Origin: Glycine soja
Taxonomy: Eukaryota; Streptophyta; Magnoliopsida; Fabales; Fabaceae
Assembly (NCBI RefSeq): GCF_004193775.1
Contig: NC_041010.1
Span: 40,165,562 to 40,229,561 of the forward strand
DNA: 64,000 nt
Reading direction: 5' to 3'
The position numbers and the translations under genes are program-made. This document shows, in pieces, positions 24,781-34,806 of the stretch (positions are counted from its first letter, which is position 1; each line of letters opens with the position of its first letter). The notes beneath the pieces are model-generated. The model was not told where the DNA came from and did not search any database. It worked only from the letters and a program-made list of their open reading frames with translations.

Positions 24781-26476
24781 ATAGATCGATATAGTTCTGA
24801 GCAAGAAGTCATAAATATATGAGAAAGATCGGTTTCAATACTAGCAACACAAAAATGAGAACCAACACTATTGGTTTTCAAAGAAGAAAATTGGTAGAGA
24901 AGAGAAAAATAAAATGTATGGAAATAAATTAATAGAATAAATAGAAATAGGTGAAAAATTAAGTGAATTGAAAAGTAAAGATATTTAATTAGTTTAAAAG
25001 TGTTTCAGTATATGTATAAAAAAAAGTGTTTCGATATAGGTTTCTGAGACATAAATATTCGAGATATAATAATTCTGAAACATAATAATTTTTTAGATGT
25101 CATAATTCCAAGTCGTTGAAGTAAGCCCAAGCTACGCTCTTTCCTCCTGCAATGAATGGCAACAGTAATTAGTTCATTCAACACCGCACATCACTGATAG
25201 AGAAAAACTTATAACGTAATAGTTAATGAATAATGAATTTAGGCATGTTTTGTTCATTTTCTTTTATAAGTCAAGTAATGGAGATGCTTCTCTTAATCAA
25301 CAATTATAACTAAAAACTTCTCATGATAATAACTTTTTAAGATATTTTTATATCCGTAGAAATAAAAAATAGTTCATGGGTTTTGTAATAATACCATTTC
25401 ATGATCTTAATTTTGAAGTGATGGAGAGGTTATAATGAAATCGCAATTTCTTACAATAAAAATTAAAGACTTATTTCTCTAAATAACCATATGAGCTTAA
25501 TTAAATAAACGTGATAACTTCAATTCCAAAAAAATGTTAAAAATTGAAAAAAAAAACTTATTGTAATTTAAAAGTCATATTAATATTTTTTTATTACAAA
25601 ATCATATTTTAATATTCATGTATTCAAAGTTTTATATTTTATCTTATTTATGAAATAGGATCTTAGTGTCAAAGTATGGAAAATGAAATTTTTACATTTA
25701 TTTTTATTTTGTGGAACAAATATAATTCACAGATAAATACTATGGAATACATTATATAAAATGTTGGTAAATGTAAATCTAATTTTAATTATGAAATTCA
25801 CTAATTATGGTATTATAGTATACAATTTTAATATTACATCTTACGAAAGCAGTTAAACTTATAAAATAATAAGTTTTATTAATCTCTTTCAACATGAAAG
25901 TGAAGCTTTGGCATATATTCAATGCATCATTATTGGACACAACCATCAATAAAATGACACATTATTCAAAATTTTAATCAGAAAGAAAAAAAAAGGACAT
26001 TTATTTGTTAATATGTGAATTTGGGTGGGTACCATACATGGACAAATATATTTTAAATACGTATACAAATAAAATTCACTTGATTATTGATTTTGAAGTA
26101 GAATAATCAACCTCTCCCCATATTATTTCGATAATTGAAAGTGAAAAACTGCAAAACAATGCCCGCAATCAAAGTTTTAATACTACACATTAGAAAAAAA
26201 ATTACGTAAAAAAAAGTAGCTAGTGAGGATGTTTATAAGAGAAAAATAACATGAAAGAGAAAAGAGTGTCATTATCTCTAAATGGATTATTTTTTCTATA
26301 TTGAGGCGCTGAACAACATAGCATTTCCTCTCTTGTAATCTTATTATTGAGATAAGAAAATTTAAAGTGCAAGCACTATATATATATGTGTGTGTGTGTG
26401 TGTTTTTCCTTACAAACATATAGGATGTGTTTGAAAAACTGTTTGTACTTGTTCCAATGTACATAAATGGAAAAGC
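24781..26476. other. AT-rich spacer between LINE fragment and copy B
   Basis: No conserved reading frame or element recognised. There is a (GT)n stretch at about 26388-26403. Confidence 0.5.
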
Positions 26477-28271
26477 TTATCCACACACATTCCAATGATC
26501 CAAACGGAAAAACTTCTTTCTGTATGGATTGAAATGAACGGATGTTTGAAGTGTTGGAAAGAAAATCCAAAACACACTAATAATAATTAAGATACAAACA
26601 CAAGTTGGACATCTGGGGTTGCTCATGTCATAGCACCTAAATTGATTTTCTTCCTCAAAGACTGTCACTGCATGCATGCAGTACATATATATGCTGCTAT
26701 CTTAATTATAAACTTCTTATTGGCAATTCAGCCTCAGCTAAAGGCCTCGGATGTTTCCTTAATAAACATTAAAATTACGACATCTAATCTTACCACCATT
26801 ACCGGTCCCCGCGAACCTTCCCTCATTGGCGAACAATCTTGCATGAGGGCGTGCCACGGGAACAACACTATCTCTACTACGCGGTCTGGGATCTTGAGCA
26901 GCACAATGAGGGCACATGCTAGGATTCCAAACCCCAGTGCTTCTGACTTGATCAAACAAGTAAAACAAGGCAGAAGAAGGGTGTTGCTTGGGGCCCTCCA
27001 CATCTATAACCACATTCCCTTTCGATGGTACAATCCTTGCTATCACAGAGAGCCCAAAATCTGCTTTAGATTTAGAGTAATCATTGATTCCGGGACTAGT
27101 AGCATGATAGTGCGTCAGAGTTACGGCGCAAGGATTTTCATCCTGAGCGCTACCTGTTGGAATATTATCTTTCAACAATTAATACTCTCTCCTCTTTTAT
27201 GTATATATATAAGATTCAATCTCATAATTCATCAACATTAAAAAAATTAGTTTAGTTCACAATAATAAATTTATATTTTTTTAAATTATCTCTCTAATTA
27301 ATATGTTTTTCTTTTTTAATTGTTTGTTAATATATTTCTTCTTCTTTAAATTAGAGATATTTTTAATCTAAAGATAATTAATACAAGAAATATTATAGAT
27401 TGAGTTTTATAAAAAAAATATTATTTTAAATTTAAATCTTATAAATGAAAAAATATGTGTTAATATCATAAAATAATTATATTAATTATTTATAATTAAT
27501 GAATTTTATTTTATGATATTAAATTAAGTGAATATGTGACTATTAAATAAAATAATATGAACTTAAATAAAATAAAAAAAATGTATAAGTCTTAATTCAT
27601 TAAGAAATAATAAGAATACTATTAGATTAACACATTCCAATAAACATTATATAAAAAAAAATACTTAAATCTGGAAACAATTAGGAATTCAAATATTTAA
27701 TAATGAGACATGTTATACATGCTAGGCGTTTTGATTATTGTTGAATTTTCAGTGAATAAAGAATAGTAAATTAATGTTAAAATTGGGAGAGTACCATTAT
27801 AGTGCCTTTGGAGAACAACAAGGCCAGCTTTGTGTCCCATCCCATACAAGAAAACACTGGTTTGCGTGACGCTGCCGTCTCCATAAATGGACTTAGTTAG
27901 TTGGAAGCATAATTTGTTGTTACGGTAAGTTGCTTTGCTGTCGACAAACAACAGATCATCTTTTCCATCTACAGTGGTTACGTCCAAACGAAAATCAAGG
28001 ACCGAAACATGATTATTTGGATCGAGTTTATAGCAGGTTGATTCGCTGTGGAGTAACAAGAGCAAAGCCTTGATGTCACCATTCTCCATACGTCTCCATA
28101 GTTGCATTTCACAATCTGTAATGCCTACTTTGTATGACATAGTCCACACGTGGTTGTTTCCCTTTTCCTCCTGCAGTCTTCCCGAAAAGGCAAGGGAACA
28201 TGACTTCCTAGCTTAACATCCTCATCTATCCAAGCATTACTCAGAAGACTGATGCTTATAATGTTTCCCAT
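26477..28271 (-). CDS. Copy B of the unrecognised CPHC-motif family, best-preserved member
   Basis: I do not recognise this protein. Supported minus-strand exons are 28170-27795 (376 nt) and 27153-26794, joined in phase by GT-AG, then probably 26667 downward to a TAA at 26477. The protein reads NNHVWTMSYKVGITD, LLFVDSKATYRNNKLCFQL, YGMGHKAGLVVLQRHYNG, then AVTLTHYHATSPGIND, DFGLSVIARIV, QHPSSALFYLFDQVRSTG, NPSMCPHCAAQ, a GTGNG end, and VTVFEEENQFRCYDMSN followed by RCPTCVC. Thus two Cys pairs (CPHC, CPTC) lie about 60 residues apart and could bind a metal. If exon 3 is not spliced at 26794 the frame instead stops at 26759. Upstream, an ATG at 28271 opens MGNIISISLLSNAWIDEDVK, GSHVPLPFREDC, but this frame is off by one from the exon at 28170. 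So either a short first intron is missed or copy B is also frameshifted. Coding status is uncertain; the homology to copies A and C is clear. Confidence 0.55.
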
Positions 28272-28359
28272 ATGCAAGAGAACAAATTGGTGTGGGATAT
28301 CATGACACTCAAGAACAACAACACTTATTTAAGGGGCAATTTATTATCAGACTATAGAA

Positions 28360-28460
28360 TCTTTTCACCATATCCGCAAGGGTAGCGTTATTCTTCCGCA
28401 GACTAATTAATTCAATTACATTCTTATTCTCTATCGCACTTTTTTCTTTTTATTCTTTAA
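28360..28460. repeat. Weak copy of the duplicated upstream block
   Basis: The segment with CCGCAAGGGTAGCGTTATTC and CTTCCGCAGACTAATTAATT resembles 31300-31400 (CAAGGGAAGCG, TTCTTCCGCACATAATTTAA). It lies just upstream of copy B. Confidence 0.45.
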
Positions 28461-28699
28461 CTTGATCCTTCCCTTGCTCTCTTTTCTTTTTGTTCCATCG
28501 GTCCTTCCACTTGCTATATATATATTCTATAATATATGAAAATTGTAAATATATGTAAAAGTGAAATGGATCAGTTGAGAGTTGAGACATGAAAGTACGT
28601 ATTATGAGGAAGGGTACGCAACAAGAGGAATGCAGTGCATGTACAGATACTGAACAAATGGATAACTAAATTAAACTAGGTCTTCTCTCGTTATTGCAT

Positions 28700-28910
28700 A
28701 GTTGGAACTTTCACATATGAAAATTATAAATATACGGATTACAGAATAATCTTTGTACTCTAATCGACTACACGTACGTACGTAGCATCTAATTAATTCT
28801 CTATTATATTTCCCAAACTATTTTTCTCTATATTGTGTCATTACCTTTTAACGATTGACTTCAGCAATTGTTTGATTCTTGATTCTTTTCCACTTGTTCG
28901 ATTCTAGCTT
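28700..28910. repeat. Duplicated block, copy 1
   Basis: It contains ACGGATTACAGAATAATC, GCATCTAATTAATTCTCTA, CCCAAACTATTTTTCTCTA and TTGATTCTTGATTCTTTTCC in that order. The same string order is found at 31253-31530 and 31868-32105. Together with the CPHC copies this indicates duplication of gene plus flank. Confidence 0.7.
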
Positions 28911-30110
28911 TTATATCTAGCGTGGGGGGTGTTTGTTTTCTTTTAAATATACGGAGTAACATAAAAACTTGGGATAGAGTTTCAAAACCATTTTCTTAAA
29001 TGACTTAAATTTTTGTGCAGAAAACATGAAGAAATAGCTAGAAACAAAAAAAAAAAGAACAAAAATAATCATGCAAAACATGATGAACACAAACAAATTA
29101 AAGATTTTTCTCTCGTATTATAAAACAATAATTCTGTACGTTCGTAGTAGAATATACACAACTATAATTGACAAGGTAAACATAATTTGTTTTATTTATT
29201 AGTGAATCACGTGTACTTTATATAGCTATTTTAAAAAATAATTCTTAACTATATTATATATTTTTGCTTATAAAATAAACTATATTATAGTTTTATATGT
29301 TAATGTCACATTTTAATTATATACATGTATACTGTAAACGAGTAAGTATATACAATGATTTTTTTTAAATATACTATAATTTTTGCATTTTTGTGGGATT
29401 TCATTTGTTATATTTATATATACTTTTTTTATGGATATAGGATTTATTTTTTTAAAAAAATGCAGGATTCTAAAAAATAAAAAATAAATATAAGAATAAT
29501 AAAGCGTAAAAGTAAAAATCAAGAAACCTTGTTTTAAGAAAAGAATTTAAATAAGTATATAATAGTGTAATAAACTAATTTACACACTAAATGAAATTAA
29601 AATTCTTAAAAAAAAGTTAAAGGCAACATTAAAATAAAAAGAATATATTACATAATACATGAAGTTGTCTTTGATTAAAAATAAATAGTTAAAATGGTTA
29701 AGTTGTATATAGTGGATAAATATGCATATGCAGTTGTGGAATTTCTAGGTGTGGCTTTAGTCCAGATGAAAATGAAAGAGACCGATGTTGGTTTCAGTGA
29801 ATGTTGACTGATAAATATGGGGGTAGTGGTGGGGTGTGAAGCAGTTCTGTGTGTTTTTATTCATATGCATTTTGATTTTGATTTTTATTGTTCATTATTT
29901 AAGTTTATGCTCCTTCATCTAATTTTCTGTGACCTTGAAACCCTTACTTTTTTTTCTTCTTTTTTCTTTTTTTGGTAAGCTTGAACCCAGCTTTGGTTGT
30001 TAATTCAAGAAAACAGATCAGAACATGAGTGACCATTGACGTGTGTGTTTGTGCAAGAGAGAGAGGCAGAAAAACCACATGTTAGTAGATGCAATAAAAA
30101 GCAACGATTC
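28911..30110. other. AT-rich spacer, no gene seen
   Basis: Very AT-rich around 29200-29720. No conserved reading frame recognised. Confidence 0.5.
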
Positions 30111-30121
30111 ACTAACCTTAC

Positions 30122-30192
30122 CATTATTAGGAATAGGACCCCCTTCAAAATGAACTGCAGAATGTACGCAGTTATGATTCTCATCCTTCATA
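30122..30192 (-). pseudogene. Possible exon relic of a further CPHC-family copy
   Basis: Minus strand: a short open stretch MKDENHNCVHSAVHF, EGGPIPNNG, followed by a canonical-looking donor (ATG/GTAAGG, exon end 30122). It resembles the segment after CPHC in copy A (LHAAPVHV...KNNG...GNG/GT), with the donor in the same place. It is short and the match is weak. Confidence 0.3.
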
Positions 30193-31050
30193 TTAATTAG
30201 ATTAATTAAATTTCTAAAGATAAATTTACCATTTAACAAATTAAATCAAAGGACCAATTTGGTGCAGAGAGTCTATGTATGTGACTACGTGGTGTGGCCT
30301 GATGATGAAGGACATATGAAGACTGAGGAGGTGCTGAGAGAAAGGTCTGGCTCTTTTCTTTTTTTTTTTTCTTGGGTAAATTAACTGCTGTCCTTTTATG
30401 CTAAATAAGTTGATAAATGATAATTAGTGTTTTTAGAGGATTGATTAAGAAAAACTAAAGCAAGAAAAAAAATATGTAAAATTATATTGTTGATGATTTT
30501 TTTATAATTTTTATAATAAATATTTTTTAAAATTTCTTAATGAATGTTCTAATAACTCTGATCATCAAAACTCAAATATTTAATAGAATTATGATATTTA
30601 AACACTTAAATTATGATATTCAAACATGCACCTGTCCAACATCTTTCATTTTTTTATTATCACTTATAATATTTATATTTTTTTATCTTTTTATTTTTCT
30701 CTCACTAGATGTAAATACCTCGGAAAAGAAACAAAAATGGTGAAATCAGTACAAATTCAGAAGCATGTGTCATACCACCAACTTGTATGAGAATTGCTAG
30801 CCCCCCTGTTTTTCTGAGAAGGTTAATTATGCAAATTTTGATGGGCATGGTTACCTGTTGGGGACTAATTAATTTGTCAACAAGTGAGATGTTTGGAGAA
30901 CGTTGAAAAAGAAGACCTTGTAAAACTATTATCAAGAAATAAAACTTAAAAGTCCTTGGTAGAATCATACACACCTTATTAAATAGAACATCTTGGGGTT
31001 CTTCATATAATACAACCAGCTATATATAAACTACTTATACTACTGTGCTA

Positions 31051-31203
31051 CTATATATGAACAAAGTAGTGCGACACAGTGGCCGCATTAGCCTCTTCAT
31101 CGTCCCTGCTATTTTTCTTCGACTCCACGACAACAATTGGCATTCCCATACGTACGTCAACGGTCCTGGTTGCCTTTGGCGACGAGATAGCATCAAAATA
31201 ATA
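31051..31203 (-). pseudogene. Copy C fragment of the CPHC-motif family
   Basis: Minus-strand frame YYFDAISSPKATRTVDVRMG, MPIVVVESKKNSRDDEEANA, ATVSHYFVHI then TAG at 31051. It aligns with the middle of copies A and B (LYGMGHKAGLVVL...QDENPCAVTLTHYHA in B; GTRKGLLVEELKKKRNEKACILTL in A). The reading frame is cut by the stop right after SHYF, where A and B continue. As in copy A, there is no intron at the position of the 641-bp intron of copy B. It is truncated at both ends. Confidence 0.6.
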
Positions 31204-31252
31204 GGTAACTAAACTAGGTTTGGTGGTCTTCTCAGTAGAGCATGGTTGGGAT

Positions 31253-31530
31253 GTTCATATGGGAAAACTATAAATACACATATTCCAGCTTAATCTTTGC
31301 ACTCTCACTGCAAGGGAAGCGTTTTTCTTCCGCACATAATTTAATTATGTAGCATATAATTCTCCGTCATATTTTTCAAACCACTTTTCTCTCGCTAGTG
31401 CCGTTGCTTTAATTTGGCTTAATGATTCTTGATTCTTTTTCCCCTTGTAACTCATTAGTATTGATTGGATTCATTTAAGTGGCCTTAAGTACAGGAAACT
31501 TGCCGATAATAAGCACCTGAGAGTTGAGTT
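31253..31530. repeat. Duplicated block, copy 2
   Basis: Shares with 28700-28910 and 31868-32105 the series GCATATAATTCTCC, CAAACCACTTTTCTCTCGC, TGATTCTTGATTCTTTTTCC, and with the third block also the downstream part GTGGCCTTAAGTACAGGAAAC and ATAAGCACCTG. It lies just upstream of copy C. Confidence 0.75.
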
Positions 31531-31867
31531 TTTTCATTTTGTGGGGGATGTTTTGGGCTTTGGAAGTTACGTAAATGCTGACTGAAGGAAAAAAAAAAAT
31601 ACTATCAAGTACAGTAAAATGAAGAAATCCTAAAGTTTGACATTATTTTGAATTATTGGTGGAATGAAATGAAACTTAATTGATTGAGTCTATCATCCAT
31701 CCCATTTCACGTATTACAATTACTTCTTTCTTTAGTTTATATGATTAAGAACGGTTTTTACATGTGTTATCCTTCTCATTCTCTTCCAACGATGAACTCA
31801 GGTTTTTAACTTTAAGAACCCACCTAATTAAGAACCAGAAATGCTCTTACTACTAATGTTAATTTAT

Positions 31868-32105
31868 TTAAATTATGAATGGATTACAGAATTATCTTTG
31901 CACTGAGTGCAAGGTTAATCGTTACTCACCCACAACTTAATTTAATTACATAGCATCTAATTCTCTATATATCAAATTTTCCAAACCACTTTTCTCTATC
32001 TTCATGTTCTCGTGTCATTGCTTTTTGTCGTTTGATTCTTGGTTCTTCCATATTTAAATGGCCTTAAGTACATGAAACTATCCTATGATATAAGCATCTG
32101 CAAAT
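31868..32105. repeat. Duplicated block, copy 3
   Basis: Contains GGATTACAGAATTATCTTTG, GCATCTAATTCTCTA, CCAAACCACTTTTCTCTATC, GTTTGATTCTTGGTTCTTCC, ATGGCCTTAAGTACATGAAAC and ATAAGCATCTGC, parallel to copy 2. No CPHC-family coding sequence is left beside it. Confidence 0.75.
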
Positions 32106-32333
32106 TTGATATTAATTATATATTTGTCAACCTATTGAAATTCACTTCAGATATAATTTTTAGAATTATATATAAAAATATATATATTCAACAATCTTAT
32201 CACGTGTAATTCATGATTAAAGTATGAGTACATTCTAATTAAATTATTCTTTTTATATGTAGGATGAGTGTTTTTTTAATTAACAATGTAAAACTTGTGA
32301 TAGAAAACATTAAACATTTAATTGCTAAAAAAC

Positions 32334-32358
32334 GGGGGGGGGGGGGGGGGGGGGGGGG
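32334..32358 (+). repeat. Poly(G) tract of 25 bases
   Basis: An uninterrupted run of 25 G after AAAAAAC, in otherwise very AT-rich DNA. Such a run can fold as a G-quadruplex, or its length may be a sequencing artefact. Confidence 0.95.
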
Positions 32359-33021
32359 AATTGTCTGTTCCAAGTTAGGTAAGTATTTTTCATGTTTTTA
32401 ATTACTTTGGACCCATATTCTTCTTGAACTTGAACCAACTCAACTTGAATCTCACTCTTATATACATCATGACATAAAGTTGAATCTGACCTACAAGTTT
32501 ATATATTTGAAGAAGTAATCTAATAAAAAAAATCCTAAAAGACTATAACACTTTAATATTTTTATAACCAAAATTAATTATTTACAATAATAATAATTTT
32601 TTGGTAAAAAGAAATAGAATAAAGGTTTTGTCTGGGTGAGTGAAAATAAGTCAAATTACAACATGTGTGATATTCATGTTTTTCCAGTTTAAGCTCAAGT
32701 ACGTGAGTACAAAGTACATATATTGAGAGTAGTTAACCTTTTTAAATAAATTTCAGAATTTCCAGAGATTAGTTCTTGAATTTCTACATATACACATTGA
32801 CATTGAGTTTGTGGAAAAAAAAACTTAAGTTTTATCCCATGTAATACATTCTTGAGAAGGATGGGTAGAATAAAAACAATCACCAAAAAGAGAGAATAAG
32901 CCCAATTAAGTTTATGCAGATTGATTGGGCTGGGCCTTCCCAATGGAGATGGTAGAAGCAGAAAACGAAAGGGATGATACAAAATTAAGGTAGAAACGAT
33001 GGATGGAAGTTGCCGGAAAAC
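32359..33021. other. Spacer upstream of the METTL5-like pseudogene
   Basis: AT-rich. The final 150 bp (about 32880-33021) are less AT-rich and probably held the old promoter and 5' leader. The minus-strand frame over 32695-33075 shows no family motif and looks like a shadow. Confidence 0.4.
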
Positions 33022-33464
33022 ATGAAGCTTAAGCAGTTGGAAGGTCTCCTCGGTGGTCTCCAACAGTTCCCTCAACCAAAGGTAGAAAGGGGAACTTTTA
33101 CCTTGGTGTATTTTTTTTTTTTCCTTTTGAGGTCGATTTTAAAATGTCATAAGCAGTAACATGTTACAAGATCGATTTTAAAATGAAATAATCAGTAACA
33201 AGTGTTATGACTCATTACAGATGGTAACATTTAGTATTATTATTTTATTTTATTTTTTAAAATTTTTTTTATTTATAACTTTAAAGTCATATATTTTTTT
33301 ATAATCTTACTCTTTAAAGTTGTAAGCTTTTTTTTTTTTTTTTTTTACTTTTAAAAGTTTTTTCTTTTAAGTTTTTTTTTAAATTGAAAACAAAACAAAA
33401 GAAAAAAAATAAATGAAAATTTTTGTAAAAAAGAAACTTATAACTTCAAAATACTAAGATTAAA

Positions 33465-33468
<4 letters not shown>

Positions 33469-33508
<40 letters not shown>
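33469..33508. repeat. (AT)n microsatellite
   Basis: About 40 bp of AT dinucleotides within the first intron of the METTL5-like pseudogene. Confidence 0.95.
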
Positions 33509-33511
<3 letters not shown>

Positions 33512-34001
33512 AAGTAGTAAATAAATAAAAAATTAAATTGAAGTTGTAAAAATTTTATAACTTTAGTTAAAAAAAAAATAATAATAAATTATAATAGATG
33601 TTAAATTTTTTAACTCAGACCTTATAATACTATTTCATTTTTTATAATAATTTTAGAATCAATCCTAAATAAAAAAATTACACCCGTTTAATAAAATTGA
33701 ACAGAAAGGTTTCACCTTTCTCTCACTCTGTTTCACAATTTCAACATTTTTTATTCTTCTGTCAATCGTTACTATAACATTGGACAATCATTTCTTCCTT
33801 GTTTCTGGGTTGTGGCATCATGCTGGTGGAGCTTGAACAGTACCCAACAGTTATCGCTTCTCGAATGCTTTTTACTGTGCTCCCTCTTTCCCTTAATTCA
33901 CCATCTTCCCTTGTTTCACTCTTTTATTCATCAAATATATTAAAGTTGGATTCTTTTGCCTTATCCCATGTCCATCATGGGGTGCTTGTTAATGGGTATC
34001 T

Positions 34002-34008
<7 letters not shown>

Positions 34009-34079
<71 letters not shown>
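34009..34079. repeat. (TA)n microsatellite, about 70 bp
   Basis: A pure TA run inside the METTL5-like pseudogene, between exon 2 and the MITE. Confidence 0.95.
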
Positions 34080-34081
<2 letters not shown>

Positions 34082-34127
34082 TTGTTTGTGGAAGTTGACC
34101 AACCTAGTATATGCAAAAAAAGGGTAC

Positions 34128-34806
34128 TTGTTGGTCTCTTGTGGCAAATTGACCCCAGAAGTCACTTTTATAAATTTTTTCTAAAATTGGATTTGTTTTG
34201 AAAGTAATTGTCAAGGATTTATTTTTGAAGACTTTCCGTCATTATTATAAGCGAAACATCACATGGTAGAGACAACATGACATTTCGCCGGTGGGAATAG
34301 ACATGACATTTCGTTATTGGGGTTGGTGAAACAGGCACCCATCACATCATGACAGCACTGCCTTTTGTTGGTGGTATTAGCAAAATAGGGGTGATAGTTT
34401 CGCAGGCACCCATTTATGTTCAGGAAAATCAATTCCCATTTATTATGCTAATATTTTAATTTTAGTATATATTTTTTCTTTCCTTTTTAAAATCCTTTTT
34501 AATTTTAGTATATATTTTTTCCTGTGGCCACTGCATGCACGCCACGTTAACCACAAAACTCTCATTCCTATTTCGTTAACATCACCGGCGAAACTCTCAC
34601 TGCTGCCGTGACCTGATGGGTGCTTGTTTCGCCAATCCCAATGACGAAATGCCATGCCTGCCACATGATGTTTCACTTACAATAATGACTGAAAGCTTTG
34701 AAAAACAGACCCCCTTGGTAATTACTTTCAAAACATACCCAGTTCCGGAAAAAGTTTATAAAAGTGAACCCTGGGTCAATTTGCCCACAAGCTTAGTAAT
34801 AAAATT
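34128..34806. mobile_element. MULE-type MITE with long terminal inverted repeats, about 680 bp
   Basis: The left arm (about 34128-34400, starting CTTGTGGCAAATTGACC) is the imperfect reverse complement of the right arm (about 34560-34795, ending GGGTCAATTTGCCCACAAG). Matching blocks include CACTTTTATAAA, TTTTGAAAGTAATT, GCGAAACATCACATG, ACATTTCG and GGCACCCATCA. Arms of well over 200 bp around a short AT-rich loop (34440-34520) fit a Mutator-like non-autonomous element. I did not find a convincing 9-bp target duplication. It lies inside the METTL5-like pseudogene. Confidence 0.8.

Noticed and set aside
26642..27241. 199-codon plus-strand open frame opposite copy B
   Set aside because: The longest frame here is on the plus strand, but the minus strand shows homology to copies A and C with correct splice signals; the plus frame has none.
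32695..33075. 126-codon minus-strand frame upstream of the METTL5-like pseudogene
   Set aside because: It overlaps METTL5 exon 1 in antisense and has no recognisable motif.
33956..34201. 81-codon frame with (IY)n repeat
   Set aside because: It is translation of a (TA)n microsatellite, not a protein gene.
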